NCBI GenBank assembly: GCA_024036415.1
Contig: JAMWET010000129.1
Coordinates: 62,001-126,000 of the forward strand
Direction of reading: 5' to 3'
Source of the DNA: Prochilodus magdalenae
Lineage: Eukaryota; Chordata; Actinopteri; Characiformes; Prochilodontidae
Length of the DNA stretch: 64,000 nucleotides
A program made the position numbers and the translations under genes. The notes beneath the pieces were generated by a model, which was given only the letters and a program-made list of their open reading frames with translations, ran no database searches and was not told the origin of the DNA. Below are positions 1 through 10,830 of the stretch, one piece after another (positions within the stretch are counted from its first letter, which is position 1; each line of letters starts with the position of its first letter).

Positions 1-489
1 CACACAAGCCCGCTCTGCAGGACCTTCCTCGAGTCCAACAACATGGCCATTAGACGCTAGAAACAAAGAGAGAGACCAAAAAAAAGGCTCTCATATGAAT
101 CACTGCCTTGTTGCTTGTTTTTTTTTCTTCTTCCTTCTAATCTCTGCTCACCAGATGTCAAACCATTAGTTTTGTTGTTTGGAATCAAATTATAGCTGAA
201 GGTGGACAGAAGTTGATCTATGTCTTTAAAATGATTCTGCTCCCTAATGTGCAAATTATGCATGTTCTCCAATAATAGAGTCTAAAATACAATGAGCTTG
301 TATATATGACGTATGTATATGAATCAAGGGCCCATATCCTAGATTTCTTTCACACTGTATTTTTCCCCTCTGAATCTCTTAGAACGTGCTCTGTGGTTTT
401 ATGCATTCAGTTTTTATATTCAGTGCTGCATGAGTGTTTTCTGCCCTTGGTTTTTGCCTTAGCCATTAGCTATTTAATTTTTGTTACTG
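1..489. other. non-coding, nothing recognised
   Basis: AT-rich. Short open frames on both strands with no family resemblance. Confidence 0.35.
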
Positions 490-1480
490 TGCCTTTAATA
501 AAGACATATGTAAATGATCTCTGTTTTGGTTGGCTCCATTGTATAATGGCTCATTCAAAAAGAAGCTTGGGCTGGAACACACCTTATAACTTCAGCATTA
601 GAGGGCGGAGCTAAATTGCTGTAGGGCAAATAGGTGTAAATTTGTAGATGTTTTTTGTGACATCACAAAAACAATGAATTTAAAACAACAGCTTACCTTT
701 TACACTGACTATATAGACTGAGGAGTGAACAGTATGCTTCAAAAACAATGTAAGCACTGTGTCTTTAAGATGTAAATGACTTCTGTTCTGATTGACTGCC
801 TTGAATTGTGGGTAATTCAAAAAGCAGTCTGAGCTGGAACACCACTTCTAACTCCAGGATGAGTGGGTGGAGCTATATTGCTCTAGGCTGAATTGGTGTA
901 CATATCTAAATGCTTTTGATGACATTAATGTTTTTAGTGAATTCAAAACAGCAGCAGTACATTTCAAAATAACTAAGGACAAACCGTGCATTTAAGATGG
1001 ACATCCATGACAGTGCCAGGATAAACAGTAGTGCAAATTGAAAAGCATTAAGGCTGTTTTTTTTTTAAGTGATGAGCGCGGAGCAGATCTTGAAAAAGTT
1101 ACAGTTTAGTATTTTATGGGGTTATGAACACACAACGAAGATGCACAAAAATACTGCGACTCACAGGACAAAAAACACGAAAATGCCGTTTTCTCAGGAG
1201 AGAGAGAAGCCACAGCAGGTGCATGCGCCGCCATCTTTTTTCTTTTTTTAATATATATGTAAATGACCTAAATGATTGGCTGTCTTGGATCGCTTATTCA
1301 AAAAGTAGTCTGGGCTAAAACTTTCCTATTTACTCCATTAATGGACAAAGCTAAACTGCAATAGGCTTTATTAGTGGATATAGAAAAAATATGTTAGCTT
1401 TTGTGACTTAAAATAATTGACACATGAACTGCGTCTTCAAAACAGACATATGTAAACCACCTCTGCCATAATTGGCGGCT
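490..1480 (+). repeat. three to four diverged copies of one repeat unit
   Basis: Copies at about 492-650, 762-930 and 1242-1395 share, in order, 'atgtaaatga', a 'tgattggctg'-like block, 'attcaaaaag.agtctgggctgga' and a 'ggagctaaatTgc'-like block. A fourth fragment starts at about 1432 ('agacatatgtaaa'). The copies are dispersed in the same orientation at irregular spacing. The family is not recognised. Confidence 0.6.
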
Positions 1481-3480
1481 TTTGTGTGTCGATTTTACAC
1501 ATGGACTGGAAAAGATGAAATGGATTTCCAAAATAAAGCAGCTTATATTCCTTCTTAAGTGTCTCATTGGTATTTGCATTATTCTCACTACAGCAATTAT
1601 GAAGTGCACGTTCAGCACATGTGCACTGTTGCACTTGGCTTCATGAGGCATCTTGAATTTGAGGCTCCGCCAGGTTTTCCACACAGAAAAAAAATTAAAT
1701 AGGATGTAGACACAGCCGCCTGTTACCATGACGACAAAGCTGACAGTGGTCACAGAGTCATCTGCGGGGACATCTTCACGACATGAGCTGAATCTGTGAG
1801 TGTCAGTGACATCCCTGAATTGTCACTCCATTTCAGAAAAAAAACCTTTACTGACCTGAAAGAAGGCTAAGATATGAAGCCTAATACATAAAAAAGCAAA
1901 GCTGTAAGTGAACTACCACACCCAGGCAAGAAAGGGGAGATGCACCAGTTTTCAAAATGGGTTTTTGTTAGTTAACATCTAAGAATTATTCTAGAAAATC
2001 TTATTGTATCAGAACTGTTCACAGTGGTGATATAAACCAGACATTCAAACCTTTGTGTCTCTTAAAACTCCCTCTTGGAAGTTACACCCTTAAATGATTC
2101 TAATAGCGACGCTGGATGCCCAGGTCAGTCCTGATATAAGATTTCAAATGTTAAAATTGTTTTAATAGTCTTGTAAACATTGTGACTCCTGCTTCCAATC
2201 ATCACTGGAGTAAAGAGGTCAGTACCTTTCTCTGTGGTAAACCATTTTACATCATATCACTCTGAATGAATGAAATCTCGACATTAGAATGACTTCCCTT
2301 TAAATGGTCAGATGTATGACTGGTCCGAACAACCCAAAGTGCATAAAGGTGGTACCTGCATATCCTGAAGTGTAACACATACATACATTAATACAGTCAT
2401 GTGCACAAATGTGGTCATATTCGTCTTCCTTTCCATGTGATAAGCGAATAATGGTCACAGGTCACTCTGACTCCCTGTGTGTAAACAGTTGGGTGTCTCT
2501 GTTCTAAAGACATTGATGGGGGGAGAGGCCATGTTTTGATACACATTTTAAAGCACAGTTACTATCAGTTTAACATACTGGGGAAAAGTAAAGCATAACA
2601 TGTGACCTGTACAAACTTTTTTTTTTGGAACTTATGAAATCTAAAAAACATGCACTACAATCTGCAGGAAACTGCCAGATTCATGTTTGCCCCCTACAAA
2701 ACCAACAAAACTAGTATTTTGAGTAGGGGTGTGCACTACTTCACTACAACTACTGCTCACATGACTGTGTTTGTTCCCTGTATATATCTGTATTGATGCC
2801 CTGAAGAAACAGAGCAGCAACAGTAAGGCCTCTCTGACCTTCAGAAACTTTCCAGTCGTTCACCATTTTCCTTGTGGTCATTCAGTCTATCTATTTGCTA
2901 TGCAAGTTACGGCTGGCTGGTCCACAACGCAACGATTTTCAATTTGACCATCCTCCATTTTGCCTCTAGGATAAATTGTAATTGCCGAGCCTGCTCGCTC
3001 ACTTCTCTCTGAAATGCATGAGGAGAATTATTCTGGGCATTTAACTCTCGACAAATTGATATGTCTGCGTAAGAACCAACGAGTCCTCCCCCTGCTTTCC
3101 GGCAAGACCGCTGCAGTAGTGAGCCTCTGAACCTTCCACTCCAATCTGGCTTCTTGAAAGGCTTCTTCAGGCTGATTCGGATGGTCTGACACCAAAGCCC
3201 TCAGGCCTGCACAGTAAAGTGCGTTATAAAGCCCTAGGCAGCAATAGCAACAATACTAAAGTCAGTGACAAGCTTGAACACAACCTTCATTGCCTCAGCC
3301 AGCCACCTCAGTGTAATGTTGTGTGTTTGGAAAGCTTTAGAAATATAGTATTGTTATTATGCTTTTCTATTTAGCACATTAATTAGATAGTTCTACAGTG
3401 TGTCACATGATCTTTTCCTCAACAGCAAAAGAATGGCACCCAGAAGGAAGTGTGGGATTTATATACTATTGTTACGGAAG
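1481..3480. other. non-coding, mostly unrecognised
   Basis: Apart from the MITE-like copy listed separately (2015-2275) I see no gene, RNA or named repeat. Open frames are short. Confidence 0.4.
2015..2275. mobile_element. MITE-like element, copy 1
   Basis: Two blocks match the element in rgma intron 1: 'ttcacagtggtgat...aaccagac' near 2018-2043 and 'gtgactcctg.ttccaatcatcact' onward to 'ttctctgtggtaaaccat' and 'cactctgaat'. The order and spacing of blocks are the same. Confidence 0.45.
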
Positions 3481-3483
3481 ATA

Positions 3484-3787
3484 AAGGTTTCAGGATGGTG
3501 GGCCGCCATGTTCGCTAATGCAACATGCCAGAGGCCTCGACATGAAGATGTACAGGTTCCTAAAGGTGTCCTGTGATAATCCCTCCCATGCATCTTGAAT
3601 ATTCTCACACAGCTCTTGCAGATTTTGTGGCATCAGGCCCTTTGGACATGTGACACGAAACAACAAACCATGGTCGTCTCCACCAAGACAAAAGCAGGAC
3701 TCGTCACTGAAGATGACCCGCTGCCATTCTGAGTCACTATATGACAGACTGGTACAACACCATTGCAGTTTCAATAAATTTAAATTT
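3484..3787 (-). pseudogene. Tc1-like transposase relic
   Basis: The - strand reads WQRVIFSDESCF (a DD34E catalytic-strand motif of Tc1-like transposases) and, after a missing middle part, NIQDAWEGLSQDTFRNL, typical of the transposase C-terminus. An internal deletion removes the region between. No terminal repeats were found, so this is a dead fragment. Confidence 0.65.
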
Positions 3788-5250
3788 AAAACATCCGCCC
3801 TTTTTGTGAAGGGGAAGCAGACACCAGAACATCCTTACCCAGTGAAATCGCTCTGTTATGACGCTCTGTTAAAGCAGACACGTCGGGTGATTGTGAGGCT
3901 GACCGGTAGACGTTTCGGTGATGAGAAAACTTTATGATCAGTGACCACTGTGCTGACCATCCCACCCTGTAGGTACTGATACGCTTCTGTACTTTTATAG
4001 TTTTTCATCACCGAACCGTTTATGCGGACCGAGAGAAAAAATGGAGAATGAAAATGGCACCATAGGTAACCTCCTACACTTCATCTCATCCACCCACTCT
4101 GTTATGCCCCTTGAATGAGATACTGTTGTCTCATTTGAGCTCCTTACCACTTCTTTGGTCTCCTCCAATGTTCATTTTGTTTACTGTTGTTAATTTGCCT
4201 AACTAGCCAGGGAGCTGAACGAAAACAAAATCTGGAAAGTGGGCGTGGCGAAATGTAGTGAACACAATCGGTTACCACGTGGTGTAAGAATGTGTGAGCG
4301 CCCGTCTTACCTGTCCAGAACCTCTATTTCCACGCTAGCCAGAATAGCCGAGCTGACTAGGTAAAACAGGTTAACAAGCAGGCACAGGGGCTAAACTGAT
4401 ATAGAGGCACCAAGAGAACCCCAAAGCCATCGTCCATCGTCCGTTCATGGCTAGGCGAAACTGAGCCGTCTAAGGCAGAGGGAACTATAGAAACCTAAAT
4501 GCAGCCAAGGTGGCATGGTGTTCATAGCTAGGCGAAGTTGAGTTTACTACGGGAGGCAGAGGGAATCAAAAATTAAGCGTAACTGGCAGGGGCGTAGCAG
4601 CAAATTCTGAGCCCTGTACACTCTCAATGTCAGTGGGCCCCTATCCATCCCAGTACACGAGGGACGTGAGCAAAAAAAATGGGCCCCTCTCCCTACTCGG
4701 GCCCTGGGTAGTCAGGTCCACTTTTCCCCCCACTACCACGGCCATGGTAACTGGCATGGGATTATAGACAACGGTGAGCCAAACATCAGCAACACGAAGC
4801 ACAACCGCTTCTATTCACTAAGACACAGCTCATAGCCAGCAGCGCAACAACGTTACCCCACCTCCCGTTTTATTTAAACCCACGGTTTTTAATATCAAGC
4901 CCGTCCGCTCATGCGGGAAAACAGTTTCTGATTGGCCATCAGAACTCGGGCACGGGACTTTTTCCAACAATGACTGACGTCGCAACCAACATATGGAAGA
5001 GGCAGACAGCAGAAACAGAACAAAGGAACAGTGGACCAGATAAACCGAGCCCAGGCCCTAATAAGATGACCCATGGAGAACCTCATTACTCGCTGCAGGT
5101 CTGCAGTTGTGGCTCATGGGTCACTCCGTGCATGGCGAACAATCTGTTGGTTCTCTCTCCGGTTCGTGTAGGTCTACCAACACAACAGCACGGGTCTGCA
5201 TGGAAGACATGCGCACCAGGACGACCTTATATGTAGCCATTTAGGTACAG
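3788..5250. other. non-coding stretch around the hAT MITE
   Basis: Includes a short inverted repeat (about 3911-3930 against 3998-4017). Opposed open frames near 4895-5236 have no family resemblance. Confidence 0.35.
4587..4746. mobile_element. 160-bp hAT-type MITE with 8-bp target-site duplication
   Basis: GTAACTGG occurs at 4579-4586 and again at 4747-4754, exactly bracketing the element. The ends are inverted: CAGGGGCGTAG at the left, and CATGGCCGTGG when the right end is reversed. An 8-bp duplication and CAGGGG-type ends are hallmarks of hAT elements. Confidence 0.7.
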
Positions 5251-7130
5251 CAATAAGGCCCGTCCTTGCTTACGTCACACGCAAGGTCGGTACTGGAATC
5301 ATTTGCATGTCTCATGTCAGTGACAAACCTGCCTTCTGGGTAGGCAACTTCCTTTTCGATGATGAGTGTATGAACACGAATGCGATTCAACTGTGTAAAA
5401 GTTTTGGTGCTCCTGGTCAATGCCATTTCCATTTTTCCGAATGACAATAAGTTACAGACACTGATGTATTTATTTTCTAACGCACAAGTTTAACAAAATA
5501 CAAGAATAAAAAAGATTAAAAGGGCCCTGTGCAAAATGCATGCCATTTTATGTTTGTATTATAAGTGAAACTCATAATCACCAAATTGTGCACAAACATA
5601 CAAATTAGCCTTTTTATTGATCATGAACTGCTTGTATCCCTCTCTGTCTAGGATTTCACAGCAGCCACCTAAAATGCCATAACAATCACCTGGAAACACC
5701 CTAGCAGATTGGGTCATGCAGTCGCTCTGTAATTTCAGTTTTTTCTAGCTGTTTTTCTGTAAAAAGTACGTGAACTTCTTTTTAACTTAGAAAGTCAACA
5801 CATTATGTAATTGGATCGTTTGCATGTGACTGTATCAAACGAGAGTACAGAATCCTCACCTTTAGCAGTTCCACCACCTGGACCAAAGAGCTACAGTGGA
5901 GGAAGAAAAGCACAGCATGCTGTTATTACAGAAAGCGATACCTGGGACTTGTAAGGTTTAAAGGATTGCTGAACTGTCTTTTTATCGTTTCTCTGTTTCT
6001 TTTTTTCCTGTTTGCACTCAGGGTCACGTATTTCATTTGGAATTTGATTAGACAGGAAATTACAGTGTGTAAGCTAGGGTGACACCAGCGCCACACGATG
6101 ATGACTTCTTTCCTCCTTAATCCAGCAGATAGCCCTGATGCATAATGTATGGCTAATCAAACATCCACAGAGGCCTCACCACACAGAATCTATATGCATG
6201 GGTGTGTTTGTGTGCATGTGTGTGTGACAAAGGCAGGTTGTTAGTCACTGAATCATCTAGAAGTGGTGATAAATGTTCATTTTATAACCTAAAATATCAA
6301 AATCTAAAAATAACATGGTGAAAAGGGTCAATTTTGATTTCACATGGACTTTAAATTATAAGAGTGAAGAATGAAAGCCAAGACCTGCTGGTGGTGTTCT
6401 GATTATTCAAGTCCAGTAAATGCTCTGATTAAAGTGAAAAGCCTAATAAACAGTATTTACAGAATAAATCATATTTTACAATTACAAATAATGCTAAATG
6501 TTTTATCAAATTAAGCCTCTAATATAAGTGATGAAATGTCTTCAGCATTATGCCACACATCCATACACAGTGATTTGTTGTTACTAGCCAATTTAAAGAC
6601 CTCATTATATCAGCAATATATTGTTAAAATTGTTTACCATCATTAATAAGTCTTGCTAAGGTGGGGATACTTTGAAAGACCAATGTGCATATGAAGCAGG
6701 TTTGGGCATTAGCATTAGCATTCCCATGGCATATAGCATAGACACAAAGGGACTGAAGACATGTCTTAATACAGATAGTGAAGCAAGGTTGTCTATCGAT
6801 TTAAGGCTGTTCTAATCTTTCTGTTCAACAGCACTGTCTCCACCCACAACCTTTACTCTCCCTCTCAATGGAGATGTTAGTTCAGGTCTGAGCTCTTCAA
6901 AGGACTCACCTACAACCATTGCCTTAGGCCGGTCAAGCTGAGTCCCTTTGACAGCAAGGAGGGAGAAGGGGAGGGGGTGTTGAACGATTTCCTCTCGTCG
7001 TATTGATTGCACTGAAATCCTCGAGGCATGTCCCTGTGCGGGGTTTCACGGGTAGCAGACGCACAAATTGTCTCAGTAAATGAATAATTAATGAGGCTGA
7101 GCTTTATGTGTATACATACAGTTTTGAGCA
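5251..7130. other. non-coding, with one possible conserved element
   Basis: AT-rich desert. The short stretch about 6080-6200 is non-repetitive and contains GATGCATAATG, which recurs at 7243. Nothing else is recognised. Confidence 0.35.
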
Positions 7131-7345
7131 AAAGAGTTTATAGTGATCGCTCAAGATAATGAGGTAATCATATCCCCGTGTTTATATAAAGTTGTGCCTG
7201 AGTAATTACAGTCAGCTGACATCCAGCCCTGCATCTTGACTTGATGCATAATGCATGAGCTCTAAAAGGAGAGAGGGGATTATCCTCATCTGTGCTGTGG
7301 GAGAGACAGATAAATGAGGGTGCTTATTTCAGTTGGCACTGCAAC
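7130..7345. promoter_or_regulatory. candidate conserved enhancer
   Basis: Non-repetitive and rich in homeodomain/POU-type words (GAGTAATTACAG, GATGCATAATGCATGAG). This is a composition-based guess; no alignment was possible. Confidence 0.25.
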
Positions 7346-7568
7346 CACAGGTGGAGGTGTTCTTCACAGCAAGGCCTGACGTACTTGTCTTAACTTTGTC
7401 TGGGGGGAAAACGGCCTTGGTGTTCTTTCTTGGATGCTACTGCTGAATCACTGCAGTACCTAGCAGATGCCAGACTGGAGGTTTGAGAGATTTCCTGTTG
7501 GAAGTCTCAGTAAGGGACGGACGATATGACGATATGTTATCATTATTGTGCTAGATTACATCACAGTA

Positions 7569-7667
7569 CAGTCATGGCCGAAAGTGTTGGCACCCCGGAA
7601 AATGTTTCCAGAAAATGAAGTATTTCTCCCAGAAAATTATTGCAATTACACATATTTACTTATTTTC

Positions 7668-7712
<45 letters not shown>

Positions 7713-8440
7713 GGAACAACAAAAAGACAAACAGAGGAAATGGGCAAATCCTGACAAAATTTCACACAAAATTTGGGCCTAACAGAATTATTGGCACTTT
7801 TTTAAAATCGTGGGTAAATAACTTTGTTTCAAGCATGTGACGCTCGTTACTTGTGGCAATATAAAGCTCATACTATGTGTATATGTGCCACACTAAGCAT
7901 GGATAACAGAAGGAGAAGAGGAGAACTGTCTGAGGACTTGAGAACCAAAATTGTGGAAAAATATCAAAAATCAACAAGAGAAGGAATTGCAACGCAGGAT
8001 AGTTGGGAATGTGGATAAGCAATCACAATCAAGTTCCAAAGAAATTCAAGCTGTACTGCAGGCTCAGGGTGCATCAGTGTCAGCATGAACTATCCATCGA
8101 CATTTGAATGAAATGCTTTGGCAGGAGACCCAAGAGCACCCTACTGCAGTTTGCCAAGATGTACATGAGTAGGTCAAACTCATTCTGGGAAAACATCTTG
8201 TGGACAAATGAGACCAAGACCAATAGAGCTTTTTAGTAAAGCACATCATTCTACTGTTTTCTAAAAATAGTTTGACAGAGCACCTACAAGCAAATATGGT
8301 GGATGTTTAAAGATGTTGTGGGGTTGTTTTACTGCCTCTGGCACTGTGGGCAAGGCATCATGAAATCTGAAGATTACCAAAGGATTTTAAAGGACAAAGA
8401 TTTAGACCAATTGTGGAAACAAGCACTAAAAAATACACAC
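7569..8440 (+). pseudogene. Tc1-like transposon, broken and 3'-truncated
   Basis: Starts right after a TA with CAGTCATGGCCGAAAGTG, a Tc1-family terminus. Inside are transposase-like pieces in different frames: MDNRRRRGELSEDLRTKIVE (about 7899), an ILWTNETK at about 8205 where most relatives have Asp in place of Asn, KAHHSTVF, and GIMKSEDYQRIL. The matching right terminal repeat is not found. Frameshifts and stops make it inactive. A TG microsatellite has grown within it. Confidence 0.7.
7669..7711. repeat. (TG)n microsatellite
   Basis: About 21 uninterrupted TG units inside the Tc1-like relic. Confidence 0.95.
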
Positions 8441-9950
8441 AGTGTGAAATACAAAACTGCAAAACAAATGTCAATCCAACCAAGTCCTTTTTTAAAACGA
8501 CTTTGCTGTTAATAATAAATGTGCCTGTATGCATCACGCTCAAATTGTGAAGCAACTACTTTCCTCCCTTAAAGACTGAAATACAAACCTCCAACATGGC
8601 TCAGTTATGCAACACTGCTGTTTCTTATTGAAACTTTTCCACACAACAGTACTTTCAGTCAGCATCATTTACACTGCATTTGGTGGAAAACTTGAGTTAG
8701 GCATTTACACAATCATTCAGGTAAATGGATTACGTCAGACTATACCTGTCTTACTTTATCCAATCCAGTGATTTTAGTTAGTACTGCACTAGGCCGATAC
8801 CGATCACCGCACCACTGATCGCACTTACTGCACACCTTTTCATATTCAAACATTATTGACAGCTGTAAAATGCTGGACCTCCCTCAGCTGAGCGACACTT
8901 TTTTTCTGTAATGTTTACAGAATATTTTCTGTTGGAAAAAAATTAACAAAATAATAGCAAACTGGAATTTCAAACTTGAGCAAGCAAGTCAACATTTTTT
9001 AGAAATAATGTATTCTGTTCAGATTCTTTGTTTTTTTTGTAGTGTGACTTTTGTATGCAGTTTTTGATATGAATAAAGCTGCTGTCTGTTTCCTCTGTGT
9101 GCAGGCACCTTCGTGGAGAAGGTCATTCTTCCTATTTCACCCTACATTGCTCACTACCTGCTCAATAATATAGAAAACACAGTACTCTAGTTTATCTGGT
9201 AACAGCTGTATCTGGATAAACAGTCCATTTGATCGATTTCCATTTTGTTGGCCACTAGGGTGCCTACAAAAACGAGGACATGTTTTAGTCTTTGGCTGAT
9301 GTTTTGTTTGTTAGCTCGTCTTATAAATGAAGACTCATTTTTGTTTTGCATTTAAATAAAGTCTAACTGCTAAGACCAAAACGCCTCTCCTAGTGCTACT
9401 TATGCTTATTCCTTCATGCATCTAATTCTTCTAGCTTTTTATTGTAGTATCTGGTTAATGAGTGCCACAAATCTATTTGGCTTACAGTCCCATCCATACA
9501 AATCACTATCTGGAATGCCCCTTGAGCAAAAAGGGCTGTGAGAGAATGTAAACGAACCTGAACCCATCAGTTCTGTCATCAGCCAATTTATGAAGAGTGA
9601 CAGATCCTCAATGATCCAAGAGATGATGAGAAACAGAAATATTTAAGAAGCAGATTGTCAGATTCACTGTCAGATACTGACTTCGGTCCTAGCCTACAAA
9701 TGAACTAGTGCTGTGAAAAATGTATCATGTAGGTGAAGTATCTACTACAAAGTACTAAAAATGGTACCAGAAATGTTTGTCTAATTTAAGACTAATCTTT
9801 TAAGAATGATTGAGTACTGGTGAAGGTCAGATGTAACACTACAGCTTAGAATAATACATTCCTATGTTGTAGGGATAATTAGGAAGAAATGGGATTGATG
9901 TATGCATGCTTATATTATACATCTTATTGAAATGCACTCTGCATGTGAAT
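8441..9950. other. non-coding, nothing recognised
   Basis: AT-rich. A fragment near 8790 ('gccgataccgatcacc') resembles ends of diverged DNA transposons but is too short to name. Confidence 0.35.
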
Positions 9951-9954
9951 GTGC

Positions 9955-10830
9955 CTGACACGCTTATTCTTTTTCTTTTGTTTTCATTTCAACCTCAGCC
10001 CATTTGCTCTTTACTGTTGACTGTGCAGCCCTGACAAGGTGACACTTACAAGCCAATGACTATTCTCAAGCTATACGCACTTCATTATAACTGGCTGGAG
10101 CTGCAACGAAGATAACGTGGCGACAGCACTGTTTAATTCTCCGAGCCGCTATTTAGAGAGCTTAGTATGGATATTCCCAGACACACACACCGATGCTGAT
10201 AAGTCCTTGCCTTCACAAAGGGGGAAAGCGCCAACCTAGCTATTCTCTAAGCTTATCTACCTAATTACACTGTGCACAATGGAACTTAGATAAAGCCTCC
10301 TTTGATCGCGTCCCTGGCATTGTTGCGCACTTCCTTCAAATGTGTGAATAAACTTCAGATCAGAACAGTCTTAAATCTAGTCCCTCAGACGCGGAGGTTC
10401 ATAAAATAAACATCTGCCGGAGTCAAGCGGCCTTTCACAGGGCCATTCCCAATCCTCTGCCTTTTCATGAAACAAATTGGAAAATAAATGGTTGTGCCCA
10501 GATCAGGAGCTTGTGATATGTCTCTGTAATTATTAGCTGAAATGCACAGACTCTCTCCGTGACACTGTCAGCCTCAAACAAGTCCCAATTTCTCTTTTAG
10601 CTCTTATTACTGTGGGCTTTTAATATGCGTCTAGACCTGCCAGGGCGTATATAACGGATTAAATGAAACATAATGAGATTGGCCTGTCACTATTCTGTAG
10701 TGAAGGCAAATGAAAGGAAAGCACAGGATGCCAAGATGCTACAGGATTATTGATTCCTGCCCTGTAGGATCTGGTAATAACCGTGACAAACTGATTGATG
10801 ACCGAAATGCTTAGAATCACTTTACACTAT
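9955..10830. promoter_or_regulatory. candidate conserved non-coding block
   Basis: About 870 bp without repeats or open frames. It is dense in motifs such as CTAATTACA, GTAATTATTAGC and TAATGAGATTGG. It resembles the enhancers that flank developmental genes such as rgma; conservation could not be tested. Confidence 0.3.

Noticed and set aside
3911..4017. GTTTCGGTGATGA-like word resembling plasmid vector sequence
   Set aside because: Only a short match, in inverted pairs, surrounded by ordinary fish DNA; not vector contamination.
4499..4511. ATGCAGCCAAG followed by GT, resembling the first coding exon of the long human RGMA isoform (MQPP...)
   Set aside because: Fourteen kb upstream, weak donor, only a few codons, and in repeat-rich DNA; most likely chance.
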